Assembly (NCBI GenBank): GCA_038373885.1
Contig: JAWZYV010011915.1
Coordinates: forward strand, 62,001-126,000
Length of the DNA: 64,000 nt
Direction: 5' to 3'
Source: Cheiracanthium punctorium
Taxonomy: Eukaryota; Arthropoda; Arachnida; Araneae; Cheiracanthiidae
Below the pieces are notes generated by a model. That model did not search any database. It worked only from the letters and a program-made list of their open reading frames with translations, and was not told the DNA's origin. Positions 10,005 to 25,000 of the stretch are shown here, one piece after another. Position numbers and translations under genes: made by a program. Position 1 is the stretch's first letter, and each line of letters starts with the position of its first letter.

Positions 10005-13000
10005 CTGCACAATAAAAGTTAATAACAATTTGTCTTTAATACTAATTATTTCAGTCATATTCATCACATCTAAAAATATATGATTAAGGATGTATCCGTT
10101 ACAAAGCTTTTTAGGTGTTTGGGAGACAAGACAGGCCTATTTTTTATCTTGCACTCATCCCTATACATGACAATACCTAATGAACTAATTTATTGAAAAT
10201 ATAAATATTTAATTGAGTCTATAAAAATGCATTCACTATAAATACTTAGCAATAAATGCTATTTATAATTTCAAATTTTACAGATGATAAAGTTTGAATG
10301 CACTTACTATTCTCTAATCTCACAGCCACTAAAGAAAATGATATTCAACATAGTTTATACTATAAGCAATACTGAAAAGAAAACTCAAAAATTAAAAAAA
10401 TATATAAGTAGGTGACTTTTTTTATATAAATAACTACTGCATGGATCACAGCACTGCAGTATAATTCTAGTGGCATTTGCCACAGTCAGGTGATAAACTT
10501 ATTACTTACAGCTTTATAACATAAACTCAGTTATAACTGATTGATACTCAAAATTCCTAGGACATTTATAAAATATGTCTAGGTAATTTGTCCCATATAA
10601 GCCAGACCAAATGCACTCTTAAATGTAGAATTAAGGAACAACAACTCTTGTTGAAAAATAAAAACCTATCGTATCAGCAGCCATTGCCAAATAATACTGG
10701 GGTACTAATCATACATTTGATTTCAATTCAACAAAAACTGTTCGTAAATCCTATTCTACTGGTGTATTAAATTTTTTAGATACCTTCAACATCTAAACAG
10801 CATAACAGTCTTGTGATATAGATTTTGTCATTCCACTTTCTGAAGAATGTCAGACATCTCTAATGAAAATTTATTACTAAATAGATTTTTTTTTATGTGT
10901 TATCTCTTTGACTGATACCTGATATCTCACTGGTGCTTGTGGATATCATTTTAATCCCCACTTTCCCTTTCCCTCATATAAATTTATATTTCAATTTCAC
11001 CAAACACTATTTATAAAATTGATCAAGTTTCCCACCACTTCATTTTTGCATAAAAGATTATACTAACCAAAATTGGTCTGCAGTTATAGTAATACTTTCC
11101 TGTATTGCTTATCTGATATTTAATACTTAGCACCAAGCTAAAAACTATTCATTTATGATTTACCATGCATTACTGCAAGTTTATAAATAATCTCATTATA
11201 TAGAAAATGTAGAAACAACAATATTGAATTGAAAGCATACTTCTTTACGACTTTCTTTCTTTGATCTGTGTTTCTTAACTTTATTTTCTTCCCAATTATT
11301 AAATGAATCAGGGACAGAAACAGGAGGTGGAGCTTCAACATGATTAATAGGTCTAAAGAAAAAGAATTCATGATTAAAAGAAAAGAATTTAAGCATAAAT
11401 TATTTGTAAAAAAGGAACATTTATAAAATGCAAAATAATTTATTCACATATAGAAATAAATATTAAAAACTCACTCTTCTAAATCAATATTTAAAGCTCT
11501 ATGAGGGTCATCAATATTTCGATCATCATCTTCTGCACTTGTTCTAGCCCCTTCAGGCATTTCTCCCTCAATGATATTAACAACATGTAAAGGAGGAATA
11601 TCTTCGTCACTTTCAGTTTGAACTTTTAATTTTTTACTCTTCTTCTTTCGTTTCACCCTGCGGTGTGTTTTGCTAGGCCTTCCACCATCAATACTCATGT
11701 ATTTTTCAGATGAAATAAGACCTATAATATATACATAACAAAAATATATTTTCATATCACATCCTTATTTTCATCTTATTTGCGTATTTTTAAAAGAAAT
11801 AAGAATAAAATAAAAGTAACTTTTTTTCACATAGTATTTTAATTATTCTTATATTTAAAGAAAATTAGCAGTCACAAGATATACATTGTATAGTGTGTTT
11901 GTGGGATTCATCTGAGGAAAACGACATAGTATGTCATTTTCAGTTTCCCTTGTTTTCTGTTCTTCCATCCTTTGAAATTTTCTATTTTTTTTCTTTTTTT
12001 GCCAATGGGCAGGCACTTGCCGATCAGGCATTGTCCACTACAACTGCACGAAGGTATTGTGACAATTTTATTATGGAGGCACACAGTGGGCAGCCAGCAT
12101 TACCCCTATGAAGGGATAGACAAGTTAGCATCCATGCCCAAGCCAAGATTTGAAACCCAACCCAAGGCATGATAAAATGGTTCTTAAGCCACTACACCAC
12201 CTGGGTGGCACATTTCCTAATTAATTTGAAGTCAACTGATAGTCGATTGCAGTATTGCAGTGGAAATTACATAGTGATTCATGTTTTCCATCACATAATG
12301 ATATGTTATAATGGTTTATTTTAATAGTTTATTCTATAATAGTACAAGAAGTTCCAACTGCTAAAAAGTAAACAAGTTTTACATCAATTGTTAAGTATCA
12401 TTCCAGTTGCAAGGAAATAAAAACAAATACCATAAGAAGGAACAAACAAATAAAAATATTAAATTTGAAGTCCAAAAATACTAATTTCATGATTTCAAGG
12501 ACACTAATGGCAGACAAGTCTATTATTACCTGGAATGTGAAGTGGAACAGATAAATCAATTTGAGCAACAGGAATGTCATCTACAGCATTCATTTCTGCA
12601 TTCTGAAATATAAATAATCATGAGATTTGAATAATTAAAAAGGCTACAGAATTTCAAATAAGAATCTCAAAAAATCAATAGTTATTTATTATAAGAAAAA
12701 AAAAAAAAACGTAAGAAAGAACTAATGAAAAATCATGAAACTGCTAACTGGCTTTGGTAAGCGTGACTTACTATCTTAAAAATATTAATAAAGGGGTAGG
12801 AAGATTTGATCTGGTTTATTTAGAAGGAAGGGTCGAAGGCATTTCTAGTAAGTAATAAAGCAATCACAAAGTTCGGCAAAACATTATACAGAGAATTTTT
12901 GAGCAAATGTTTAAGAATTTTTAGTGGGGAAGTTATTGTCATAGAAATGGAGTATAAAAAAACTAATTTTCATACATAAATATTGTCCGTTGATATAATC

Positions 13001-16000
13001 TAATATAGATGCTAGGTAATTGCAATGATTCAGTAGATCACAGTTCTTTGTTTTCAGTTCACAAACATAAAAAAAGGAATCCAAAATTATTATTGAAACT
13101 GCTTAGCTGTTGAAAGCGTTTCGCATTTGACATTATAGCCTGGTCAATAAGAACATTGTAAAAATTTATATGATAGTTTTCTTCAGGTTAAGTAATACTT
13201 TCATCATCACACTCCTAATTGAAATGTTTCTTAACTCTTTTTCTTCCAGGAGGAGTCTTACGAGAAAAATGCATATCAGAAGCATCCAAGCTCATTTGTT
13301 AATTTTTTTTTTGTGTCAGCTTTAGACTTTACGAGTCCATTTTCCTTGAACAGTTTTTAAAATGCAACTATGTTATTGATCAATTGTAAAGCAGTGTTCA
13401 AATTTATATTAATACTTTGCATTAGTATGCTGACAAAATTGAATTGGCTTAAAATGCCATACCATAAACACAAACTGATAAGAAATTTAAAACATTTAAT
13501 TGCCTTAGTAAGAAGAGCTTTTGCTTCAATTTTATATTTTGGATCAATAGTAGTTTTGGAAACTTCAACAATGGCATCCTCAACATCCCCAATTTGAAAC
13601 CTAATAGCTTTAACACTTTCTATTTTACATCCCCATATAGTATCACATAAAGATTTGACAGTCAAATTTTTCAAATGTCTCTAGAATTTTCCATCAATGA
13701 GTTGAAATGGAAAATAAAACAAATTTGTAGAACAATACAGAAAAATGTAAGAGCTACATTTGATGATTTGGCCATATCGTCAAGAGTTAAGTTCAAGCTG
13801 CGACTTAACTTTTGACGATATCCCAAAGCTCTTTTTGCAACATCCACATGGAACAAAAAGAGCTTTGGGATTTTTTTGTAGTATTCGGGACTGTACACCA
13901 TTGTTTTGGCCTCTCATGGTTGCACCATTGTCATATCCTTGACCGTGGCTATCCTCAAGAGGAATCTGCATGTCTATCAACTTATTAGAAACTTCTGTGA
14001 GACATTGATCTGCACAGTTACAAATGGACAAAAAGCAAATAAAACATTCATGCATTTCAACACTATTTTCTTCACAAATGGCATAGCGAATAATTACTCA
14101 TTTGTTCCTAATGACTTATATTCAAAGTACAATCAAGAATTAGGGAATAATATTTTGATTTGAAAATTTGACTATAAATGGCTTCCAAAACTTTATCACT
14201 TTATCAGCTGAATTAGTTCATTCTGAGTTCAGTTTCCAAGATAATGATCTATTTCATAATTTTTAATATGAAAACAAATGTTCTAAAAGCACTGGATCAT
14301 AGTTAACAATAGTTCTACTAAGGCCAAGAAGTTTCCATTTTTTGGATTACCCATTTTTTCCCCCTTCCATTTTTGTCAAGTTCCAGCTAACAAGAGCAGT
14401 AGAAAGCATCTATGGCATCCACATGGGCAGGAGATATGCTTTTGTTTCCCCCTTCTTTTTCCTAAAAATGGACAGTTGGTGAAAAAAATACAGAGAGGTT
14501 TTTCAGAATCAGGAATTCAGTGCACAAGTACACATGTACAGCAAGGCCATAGCCAAGGCAGAGTTTGGGGGTTCATGACCCCTTCCATAATTTGGATTTT
14601 TTTTTTTTTTTTTTTACAAACTGACATTAATGAAGCCTCTACATGAGAAATCCTGCCTTTTACCTTGATTATGCCACTGATGGGCAGTTTTCAGTTCTAA
14701 GTCAGGAAGTTTGTTTGACTACTGTAAAAGCACTTACTTTTGCGAGCCGTAACTTTTGCAAAAATGAAGATATTTGTGATTTTGCGAGTGGAAAATTTTA
14801 TGAATTTTATGTGAATAGAACTGAAAGTTGAAAAATCATGTAAGTACCTATAGAACTCCTTTTGCAAAAGGCATTTGAAGAAACTTCCTTTTGTCCAAAA
14901 AGTTTGTCCCCTGCCCTCCCCATTTTGAATGCTTTCGAAGCTAGTATAAATATTGTAAGAGAATGAGCTGCATTCTATTAGTTGTATTATTGTTTTATAT
15001 TCAAGAAATAGTTGTATAGTATTCACAAAATAGTAGTAAGAAAGAAAGTTGTCAAAAAAGAGTTTGTAACTGCGCAATAAATTATTAAATTTTGGTAAGT
15101 GAAAAATTTGATTTTTTATTATTATTTCAAGCGGGGAAAAAAAAGTATTTTGGGAGGATTTAATTTTTGTAACTATGACAGGCTCACGGAAATAAGTGCT
15201 TTTACAGACTTGATTTCTATGAATACAGCAGTTTTTAGTGGTCCTGGGCAGTTGTCCAGTTTGCCTTCTTTCTTAAGCATGGCTCTGACAAGAGCTATGT
15301 GCTAATAAGCATAAAAAAGAACAATATATAGAGCACCAATAAGAGAATTAAAATAGCAGAACAGTTTTTGGTGTGAGGACATGCCGTCATTAGTGCTAAA
15401 ATGAGAATTGCAAAAAATATGGTCTGTTTATATAGAAAAAGTGAGGATTCAGGATAGTGTTTATGAAAGCCAATAGGAAAGCAGGAAATTAAGCTCACTG
15501 AAAACAGAAGGATTTCCAGTATTCAGAAAGGGGGAACAGCAAAATCAACAATAACAAGGCTATGTATGTTTTTGTGCATATTGAAAGCTTCAAGAAAATC
15601 TAATTCACTGCAAGAACGGGGTTTGTAAATGAGCTTGGATGAACTAGTCAAAAGTAGTAAGAAAGGTTAGCACTCCAACAAAGTTTAGTGATGGCAGACT
15701 TGTTGGTTTCATGATTTTTAACAAGAGCATAGCTGCCAACCTTCTAAGAAAAAATAAGGAACACAGTGCGTGGTCATAAAATCAAAAATACGGAACACAG
15801 TGCATGGTCATAAAATGCATGATTAAATTGCACAGGCAATGCATGATACAGTTAAAAATATTACATTAACAATAAATTATTACTTAAACAGAGATGAATA
15901 GCAGCGTAGCTCAGCATTGCCCATGCAATAGAAGAGAAATTGACCTTAAATATAAATTGCAAAGGGAAGGAATGTGAATCCTCCCACTGCAAAGATAAAA

Positions 16001-19000
16001 AAAGGACATGGGACTTTACGCTGCAATGAAAAAAAAATTAACACAGCACCCGATAGTGTACAGAGGTTACCGGGAAATGAGCATGGCTAGGCTTCTCCCC
16101 TTCTACCTGTCTGTGTTCAAACAGTCATTTATCGCTGCTACCTACACAATTACTAAAAACAAATAGAGTTCAGTTGTTGGTAGTCTTCCTGGCATGACAC
16201 AAACAGAGAAGGGAAGGAGCCTTCCCATCTCTCATTCATTTCACCCTGCCTGACACCAGTTGTCTTGATAACGTTTTAGCCAATGTGCTTTCAACCAATG
16301 GGGGGAAACCAATGCATTCCATTCCTCGGCTATTTTCTTTCCGGAATAGAGAGTCTGGAGAGATTTTTAACCTGTGATCTTTACAGAAAAAAATCTAATT
16401 AACATTTCTGCTCAGTTCAAAATTTAAAAGAGGCCAAAATAAATGTTTTATCAATGGTAAAAAGATGGAAAATTTTTGATAGTTAGATTTTTCAATGCAA
16501 CAGTCTCAATTTCAAATTGCAAAAATTTATCTGAAAAGTAATCTTCCTTTTAAAAATTCTTAAAAACCTTCAAATTTAAGTACGTTTGTAACAAAGTTTA
16601 TTTGAAAAAGAAAACTCTGTAGTTTCTAATGATATAAGAAATATCTAGCTCAAAAATCTAGCTCACGATGATGCAAAATGTGCAAAAAATGGTCAAAACA
16701 TAAAATAACTAAAAAACTATTAATCCGATTAATTTTATTTTTTGGGCATTAGCTTTCTTGTCTTATTTAGTCAGCGTGCCAAATTTGGTCCAGATCCGAC
16801 CAACGGTGTAGGCGCCTATAACGAACAAATAAAGACAAGATTCCTCTTATATATTATATAGATATACATATACAATCCTTAATTTATAAAAATAATATTT
16901 ATTTTCCTTTCTCATTTTCTACAATATTTGACTTACACGCTTAATGTAATAAATACTTGGAAGAATAATGAGATAAATATCATTCAGTTAAATTTATTGA
17001 CTTATTTACAAGGATAAATGATTAACCAAGGACTAAAGATGTACACGATTTTGCCTTTAAAAAAAATCGTGACACAGAAGCTAAAAAATAGAACATTTTA
17101 GCTTAAAAACATATTTTTGGAACAAAGCTCAAAAAACAGAGTGAATCTGTATAAAACAGGACACTTGGCAGCTATGCAAGAGATATGTGCACCTTAATTC
17201 TGAATTTAAGGGTGCTTTTAGTTTTTTTTATATAAGATAAATCACACTCACAATTGATACTATAAATACCCCATGAATTCAAAGTCTCAATGGGGTCTTT
17301 GAGGGACAAGAAAATTAATTTGTCTGTGGGCATGAAAATTACTTAAAAATTGTATTTACTGAGAATTTTAGCAATGTTAGTACCATTTTTAGGGAAGTAA
17401 GGGAGAACAATAGTGTCCTTAAAAACCTTATCAGTCCAATCTCCCACGTTTAAGGACACTATTGGTTAAAAAAATATTAAAGTGATTCTATCATAATGTA
17501 GTTTCAATAGTTTTCTTTATACATTGTTGTTAACTTTGGAAAAGCAATTTGAAGAGCACCCATAATGAATTTAAGGAGCATTTTGCATTAACTATGCTTA
17601 TAAAAATCACTTAAAACCTACAAATACATACAAAAGCTAGCACACATAATTTTGATTTAACCTAAACAGTTTATTTTTATATTCAACCTACATTTACTAG
17701 TGTAGTTAGATAAACTAGCATGGAAAATTTAAGGATGAGGCAGAAAAATTAGCATAGCAGCAGAATAAGCAACCAGATGAAACTGAAAGACCAAAAAGAA
17801 TATTTAAGAGGTTTGCGTACAGTAGGGCATATGCATATACGTAGCACATGGTACTGGAAGAGAGTCCAAAAGCTCATACAGCATGCTGGAAAAGTTCCTC
17901 AGCATTTCTGAGAAAAGTTTAAATATCAAAGTTAAGTAATTGTGATATGATCAACAGGCAATTCTGAAAATCACATCAAGATGATTTCAACAGAGACAGA
18001 CTCATTGGGAAATTGAAGCGAGTTTGATGTGTTTTAAGTGCAAATTAGGATTCAGAATCGCTCACAGCATGTTATTAATTTTGCAAGCAATTTAAGATGA
18101 AAGGGACAGCTGTCAGGGATGCTACAGCCAAAACCTCAGTTTGTCTCAGCATCGTCTCAATCAAAATCCCTTTTTGTCTCAATTAAAATCCTTTTTGTCT
18201 TGGTATGTCTCAACTAAAATTCATTTTTTTTTTTCAAGTTTGTCTCTCTCAACTAATTTTATTTATTCTATCTCAGTTTATCTCTAAAATAAAAATTTTA
18301 AATATTTTTCCCCCTTCAGCTTCTCCAAGCTCTTTCGCAATGGCCTGAATTTTTTGGGTGGCCACCTCATTTTTAGTGGAACAAGCCAGAAATTAAAACA
18401 ATTGCAACTGCATTTTACACCCATTTGGTTTCTATGAAATTATTATTCAGATGCCAAATTTAAAAAGTTTTGCTTAAAATCGTAAAAATCGTTGGAAAAA
18501 TGTAAAAAATGGGAGTTTTGCATAAAATCGTAAAAATAGGTGGGAAAAGTGTAAAAAAAAACGGCAGTTTCGCATAAAATCGGTGAAAAAGTGCAACCTT
18601 CAAATTGAAAGCACACAAATTGACAAGTATGAATAGGTAAATTTAAGCTGTCTTAATTATTTTACTCTTTCTTCATGTGTTGAACAGATAAAAGTGTGAT
18701 GGAATTTGTACTCTAAAATACCAAATTCATTCATTTAGTAAAATCTAAACTTTTTCAAAAATTGTGTAAGAACGTCATTATGCTTTATTTCAGCAAAAAC
18801 ACGAAAAATTCCATTTTGTAATTGGGGAAAAAAAAAAAAAAAAAAACCACCAGGAATCTATTGATTTACCATAGATTTCCGTTTTCACGATTATCTTTAT
18901 CTCCAATTAAGTAATCTCAAAATAACAAAAAGCGCAGAAAATTCAAATGAATAGTAAATTTTAGATTATTTTTGGGAAACAAGATATGGGTTGTGATTTT

Positions 19001-22000
19001 ATTAAAATAAAAAACTTCCAAATTCATTAAAAATCATTAAAAAACGTGAAATTCGAGTAAAATCATAAAAAAAAAGAAAAAAATGGGAGTTTCTCGTAAA
19101 ATCGCAAACTAAGATGAACGCATAAAAATTGGCAAGTATGAATAACTATATTTAAGCTGTCTTAATGATTTTACTTGTCATGCTTTGAAAATTCAAAAGT
19201 GTGGAGGAATTAACAATTTTTTTCATATAATAAAATCTACACTTTTACAAAAATCTCATTTGGTAGAGAATGTCTCCATCCGGCCGAAAAACTGGTGCTG
19301 TGATGACGTTATCGGCAATTGTGATAAAATGATGCAAATTGGGCAAAACATGTACCGTAATTTATGGAAGAAACACCGCACCCACAAAAATGAGCTTAGT
19401 TAGCTAGAAAATCATCAGAAACGCCGCACCCGGCATAAACGCCGCAGCCGCGATCGTTGGTAGGGGGGGTGATAGTGGTCAGGAGAAGTCAATGCCAGAT
19501 AAAATTCAATTTCTAAAATAATTTCTTAATTAACAAAAAATAAATAAATAAAAAATATGTTGCATTACTTATTAGACCTAATTTATTAGAAAAGCTATTA
19601 AGTTGATGGGATATATTTCGAGAGAAATTGGATAAACGGTAAAAAAAAAAATCTCCTTTTTTCTCCCCCTTCCCATAGAATGTTTTAAAGTATTTACCGC
19701 TATTTTAGGAAGCTTACGATTTCTATTTTCAAATAATCAGATATCAATGTTCATATTCACAAAGGCGAATTTATAGAAATAAAAAAAATAAGTTCTAAAA
19801 ACCTTCTTGCATCCGCACAAAGTTCGGACAGACTACCAGGCGTCATTAAAATGAAAACAGCAATCGATGTGTGAGAAGAGGCTCCAGTTAAAAGTAAACA
19901 TTTTCCCCCCCGCGGATGGCCAGCTGTTGATTACGTAATGAGCTTGCTTCAGCAAATTGTTGTTTTAAACTGAATTTTGTGTAACAACACTTGATCGTTC
20001 TATTTATTTATTATTTTTCATATTTATAACATTGGGATTTATTTTAAAAGCACTCGGCATTTCTTGAGCATACCAATTAGTTGGCAGTGTTTATTCGATA
20101 GAGTTTTCCTGCACAGGGCACAAAGCCGCACGGCAATAAAAAAAAATAACTTTTAGATTAACTTTATTTATTTTTTTGGGGTGGGTGGGGGGAAGGGTTA
20201 AACTCGCACTGGGCGCAACATAGACTAATTTTGGCTGAAATTCAGTATTTTAAGAACAATAGAGGTTCATGTGAAAAACGGGTGCATTTAATAGAGGGTA
20301 GTGCACTTTTGCGGTATTTTACAGAACTTTAACCCTTCAAAATATATATTCAAAACTTCATTAAAATTTAATTATAGTTCTAAAATGTAGATGTAAAAGA
20401 TTTACTTCTATTTTTTTTTCTTTTTACTTAATTGAGGAGACATCGGTTGGATGTATGAAGCCATCCACTTCAGAGCACCGGACATGGACTCATCTCAGGG
20501 CGCTCTGACTTTCTCCAAAACTGAATCAAAGATTAAACCTCTTTTCTATGGGGGTAGGTTCGCATTCTGATTCGCTGCATTGTGATCTGTGCACGCTAAA
20601 GAGTATGTGTCGGTGGTGGCGCCATCTTTTGAGAAAATTATCACTAAAAGAATTTTTCGCTGAAGTTTGGCTAAAAAAAATTAAAGATATTGTAAACGCC
20701 GCACTTACTATTTTTGAACTTTTAAACTCATAAACGCTGCGGCGTTTCTTCCATAAATTACGGTAAATGTCACGAATAATAACAATGGTAGCTGCCTCCC
20801 TCTTTAACCTAGATAGAGCTTGGAAATAGTCGCCTAAACCTTGCAAAAGTTGCACTTTGCCCATTTTTGCTAAAAAAAAGTTGCCACAGCTCAAGAATAG
20901 TCATTATTTAGTCGACAGTGTTGCCACTGTCGACTGTAGCAATATCACTGTTATTCTGAAAGAAAAAATCAAAGGAATCGGTAACTGGCAGTGAAAAAAA
21001 GGAAAAATAGGTGGAAAAAATTAAAAATAGGAGGAGAAACTGCAATACAATGAAAAAATAGGAAGACAGGAGTCAATCCAAGAAAAAAAAAGGAAAAAGA
21101 GGAGAGCTGTGGTCCCTACGATATGTGTGGTCCGTGCGGTGCGAGCTCCCATGAGTCACCTTCAAAATTTATGGAAGAAACGCTGCATCCACGATCTCCC
21201 CCCCCCCTACCTCCGAGAAAGAAGAAACATCGCACAGGGATATATTTCGGGAGGGGATGGATAAATGGTAAAAATCTCTCTTTTTTTTTTTTCCCTTCCC
21301 TAATAATGTTTTAATGTATTTACTGCTATTTTGCGAAGTTTATGATTTCCATTTTCAAATTAATCAGTGTCCGATTTCATATAAAACTAATAAATTTTTA
21401 TATTCACAAAGGCAAATTTATAGAAATAAATAACAAAAGAGCAAGCCGATGAGGAGGCTCCAATGAAAAGTAAACATTTTTTTTTTTTTTTTCCCGCGGA
21501 CGGCCAGCTGTTGATTACATAGTGAGCGTGCTTCAGCAAATTATTTGTTTTAAGCTTTGAATGTTGTGTGATAACTCTTGATGTTTTTATTCATTTATTA
21601 CTTTTGATATTTATAACATAGGGATTTATTTTAAAAGTACTCAGCATTTCCTGAGCTTACCAGTTACTTGTAGTTGACTTTCTACTGTAATAACAGCATA
21701 AGGCAGTGTTTATTCAGTACAGTGCTCCTCCACTAGACGCAAAGCCGCAAGGCGAAAAAACACAAATAACTTATAGATGAACTTTTTTGTGTGTGTGTGT
21801 GTGTAGGGAGGAGTAGAATGGTTAAACTCGCATTGAGTGCAACAGACTACTTTTGGCTGATATTCAGTATTTTAAGAGCAATATAATTTAAGGCCCGATT
21901 TGGCTCTTATGGGGGCCCTTGGCTATTGAAAAGGGCCTCCTTACTGGTGAGTTTGGAGGGAATTGAAAATTAGGTTTACTTGCCTAAAAACCATATTTAA

Positions 22001-25000
22001 CTATTTTAAAGCTATTGGGGGCCCCTGATTCTTCAGGGGATCCCTCGCAGCGTATGGTCTGTAGGGTCCTTCGCAATGCCACTGTGTAAAAGGGTAAGAT
22101 TACAAAGAAATAAATAATCAGAGTACTTTGGTACATTACTCTGATGTATATCAAATTACTTTAATTATAAAGTAGTATATCCATTTTGGGGAGGTCTTGC
22201 CAGGGGCCCTTGGCAATTGCCGACCAGCCCAGTACGGGCCTGAGAACAATGGACTTTCATTGGAACACAGGGGTGTGGTTAATCGAGGGTAGTGCATTTT
22301 TGCGGTATTTTAAGGAGCTTTAGCCCATGAAAATATATATATTAAAACCTTCACTAAAATTTAATTGTAATTCTAAAATGTAGACAAAAAAAAAGCTTCT
22401 CTCTCTCTCTCTCCTCCTTTTTTTTTTTTTTTTTTTGACTTAATTGAGGAGATATCAGTCGGATTCATGTACCCATCCAAAGCTTTGGATGAAAAAGCTT
22501 TTCAACGGGGTAGGATCGCATTCTGACTCGTTACGCTGTGCTCCGTGCACCGCTAAAAAGTACCTGATCGGTAGAGGCGCCCTCTTTTGAGACAATTATT
22601 ACTAAATAATTTTTATGATTTTTCATTGAAGATTGGCTAAAAAAAATTTAAAAATATCGTAAATGCCGCACTTACTATTTTTTAGCTTTTATACTCGTAA
22701 ATGCTGCGTAGTTTCTTCCATAAATTATGGTAATATTCACTGTTTTGGCACAGAATTGCACAGATATGGCCAAAATCATATCGAATGTCGCAAAATGGTG
22801 CAGGCAGGTGGTTTTGTCTCAGTCCATTGCAAATGTCGCAGCTGTAGCATCCCGGAGCTGTCTGACAGTTTAGCACTGGATATTCATGAATAACACAGCC
22901 ACAGAAGATAAACATATTGTTCAAGTAATCATATGCAATGATAATTCTAAAACATGCCACTCTGTCAATTGTAGGGAAGAGAGAAAATCGAACACGTCTC
23001 CAGTCATAGAGTACACAAGCCCAAGTTATCAGCAATTTCTTATTTTGTTAGGAATTAAAATCTCAAAAACCTTTTAACCAAAAAATAGCAGATAAAAGCT
23101 TTCAGTAATTATCAATCTTTACTTACTTTTTCATTTGTCTTTAAGTAATGGGGATTATTTGCTTGCTCAAATTTTCGTGCTTCACGACGCTAAAATGAAA
23201 TTTTATTGAAACTGTTAGTTCATGAACAATGTAAAACTCTCCCATGATAGTTTAAATTTTGATAGTGAATTTTTGCCATATCAAAAACCCCTTTCTAAAT
23301 AGTGCTAAGAATAAACAAGATAAATTTAATTATCAAACAACAAATATAAATGTTCTTTTTTTCCTTGTCCTCTATAAGGAAAATTTAAGAAGTATGTTTA
23401 CCAAGAGACACTATCAATTCAGACAATTATTATTTTGCTAAGATGTAAATCAATAAAATAAAATAAATAAAAAATCAATAAACAAGTTTGAAACTTTTTA
23501 TGCTTTAAATGCATCACTTTGAAAATTACAATATTTTTAAACATATTTCAAAACATTTAAAAAAAGATCATTATGATGGCCTAGTTTTGTAAATTCCCCT
23601 AATGTTAATGATGTTACAATGCCTCACCATGACACAGTGGTTATGTCACTGGAAATGGTAGACGGGCGAAGTGTGAAGGTCCCGGGTTTGGGTCCCATCG
23701 TGCGTCCGTTGACCTAACCGTTCGGAGTTTTCCATGGTTTTCTCCGAAACTTAGCGTAAATACGGGTTAGGACCACTTAGACCCCCACGGAGGGCACCCC
23801 ACCCATCGGCCTAGAGCCCTCGAGTAGCTAATCGGCCAGAATCCCACAAACAAACAAATAATGATGTTACCAGGAATTTTCTTCCATTCAAGTTCAACAA
23901 TAATTTTTTTTTTTTTTTAAGATTTCCCAAAAGTTTGCACAGAACATAAAAAAACTGATAACCTCTTGTATTTGAAACATTACATGTAATGAAATGTGTA
24001 CCAGAAACAATTTAGCATAATGTTAATAGGATATCAAAAATTATTCATAAAATGTAATGTATAGGAACCACTTGGGAGGAAAAAGTAATGACCTTTTCAA
24101 GCTCTTCTTCTGAAGGTTCATAACGCTTTGCTGAGGTCTGTTGCATTGCCATCCTATAACCAGAAACATGACATCAGTGAGGAACTATAACTGTAACTAA
24201 CACACAATTAAACATAAAAAGTTTATGGTGTCTTTTAAAAATAATTCACAACACAATAGAAATAAAATTTTTCTATCTATATTTATTGTTAAATAATTAG
24301 TAAGGAAAACCAAGATTCCATGTTTATGAATTAAATGCTTAAATTTACTGATATAAACAACATACCCTGTCTACACATTTTTATTGTTGAACATTTTCAA
24401 TCTGAAACACACTCTATAAATTACTAGTACTCTTTTTAGTCACACATACCAAGAAGCAAAGTTTACTGACCACTCAAACACCCACAGACAAAAAGAGACT
24501 ATCATCCCCAATGTTTTAATTTAATACAACATGGCTCCTTTCTAAGGTCACCTGGACGAGAAAAATGTCAGAGAATCACTAATTAGTTTAATTTGTAATT
24601 TGTTACGTTTTTTCTTGGGGTACTGAAAGTAAATTAAAAGATAAAACCAGTCATATTTATTTTACAAAGAATTTTATTAAAACAATTGCAAATACAGAAA
24701 GCCAGAAATCTGCACAACTTGGGACCATGGTTTGTGCAGATTTCAGGCCATAAAAGATAAATAATTACATTTTTGATTTTAAAAATGCAGAATACAACTA
24801 CAATGGCATAAAAACACAGTCAAAAGCATTTCTCTCATGTTTTCACATTAAATACAAAACCATTGGGAAAAAAAGAAAAAAAAATTACATGAAGACTAGC
24901 AAAACCCATGGTTTCAAAAATTACTTCTTATTTATTTTGAAAGCATGTTCTATGGTGGTTTGTTTCAAGACATTATTTCTTTCTACTTTTAGTTTATTTA

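Larger units (their letters stand above)
18114..22855. mobile_element. 4.7-kb composite DNA element with GGGATGCTACAGC ends
   Basis: Left end CAGGGATGCTACAGC and right end (inverted) CCGGGATGCTACAGC, both followed within 30 bases by TTTGTCTC or GAGACAAAA. AGCTGT is repeated exactly at 18108-18113 and 22856-22861. It holds two side-by-side smaller elements (19355-20763 and about 21163-22730) and a MITE, but no transposase was seen. The boundaries are inferred from these ends; the internal stretches are heterogeneous. Confidence 0.65.

Noticed and set aside
13370..14163. Plus-strand frames at 13370-13597, 13760-13942 and 13906-14163
   Set aside because: They are antisense shadows of the ZMYM1/hAT relic.
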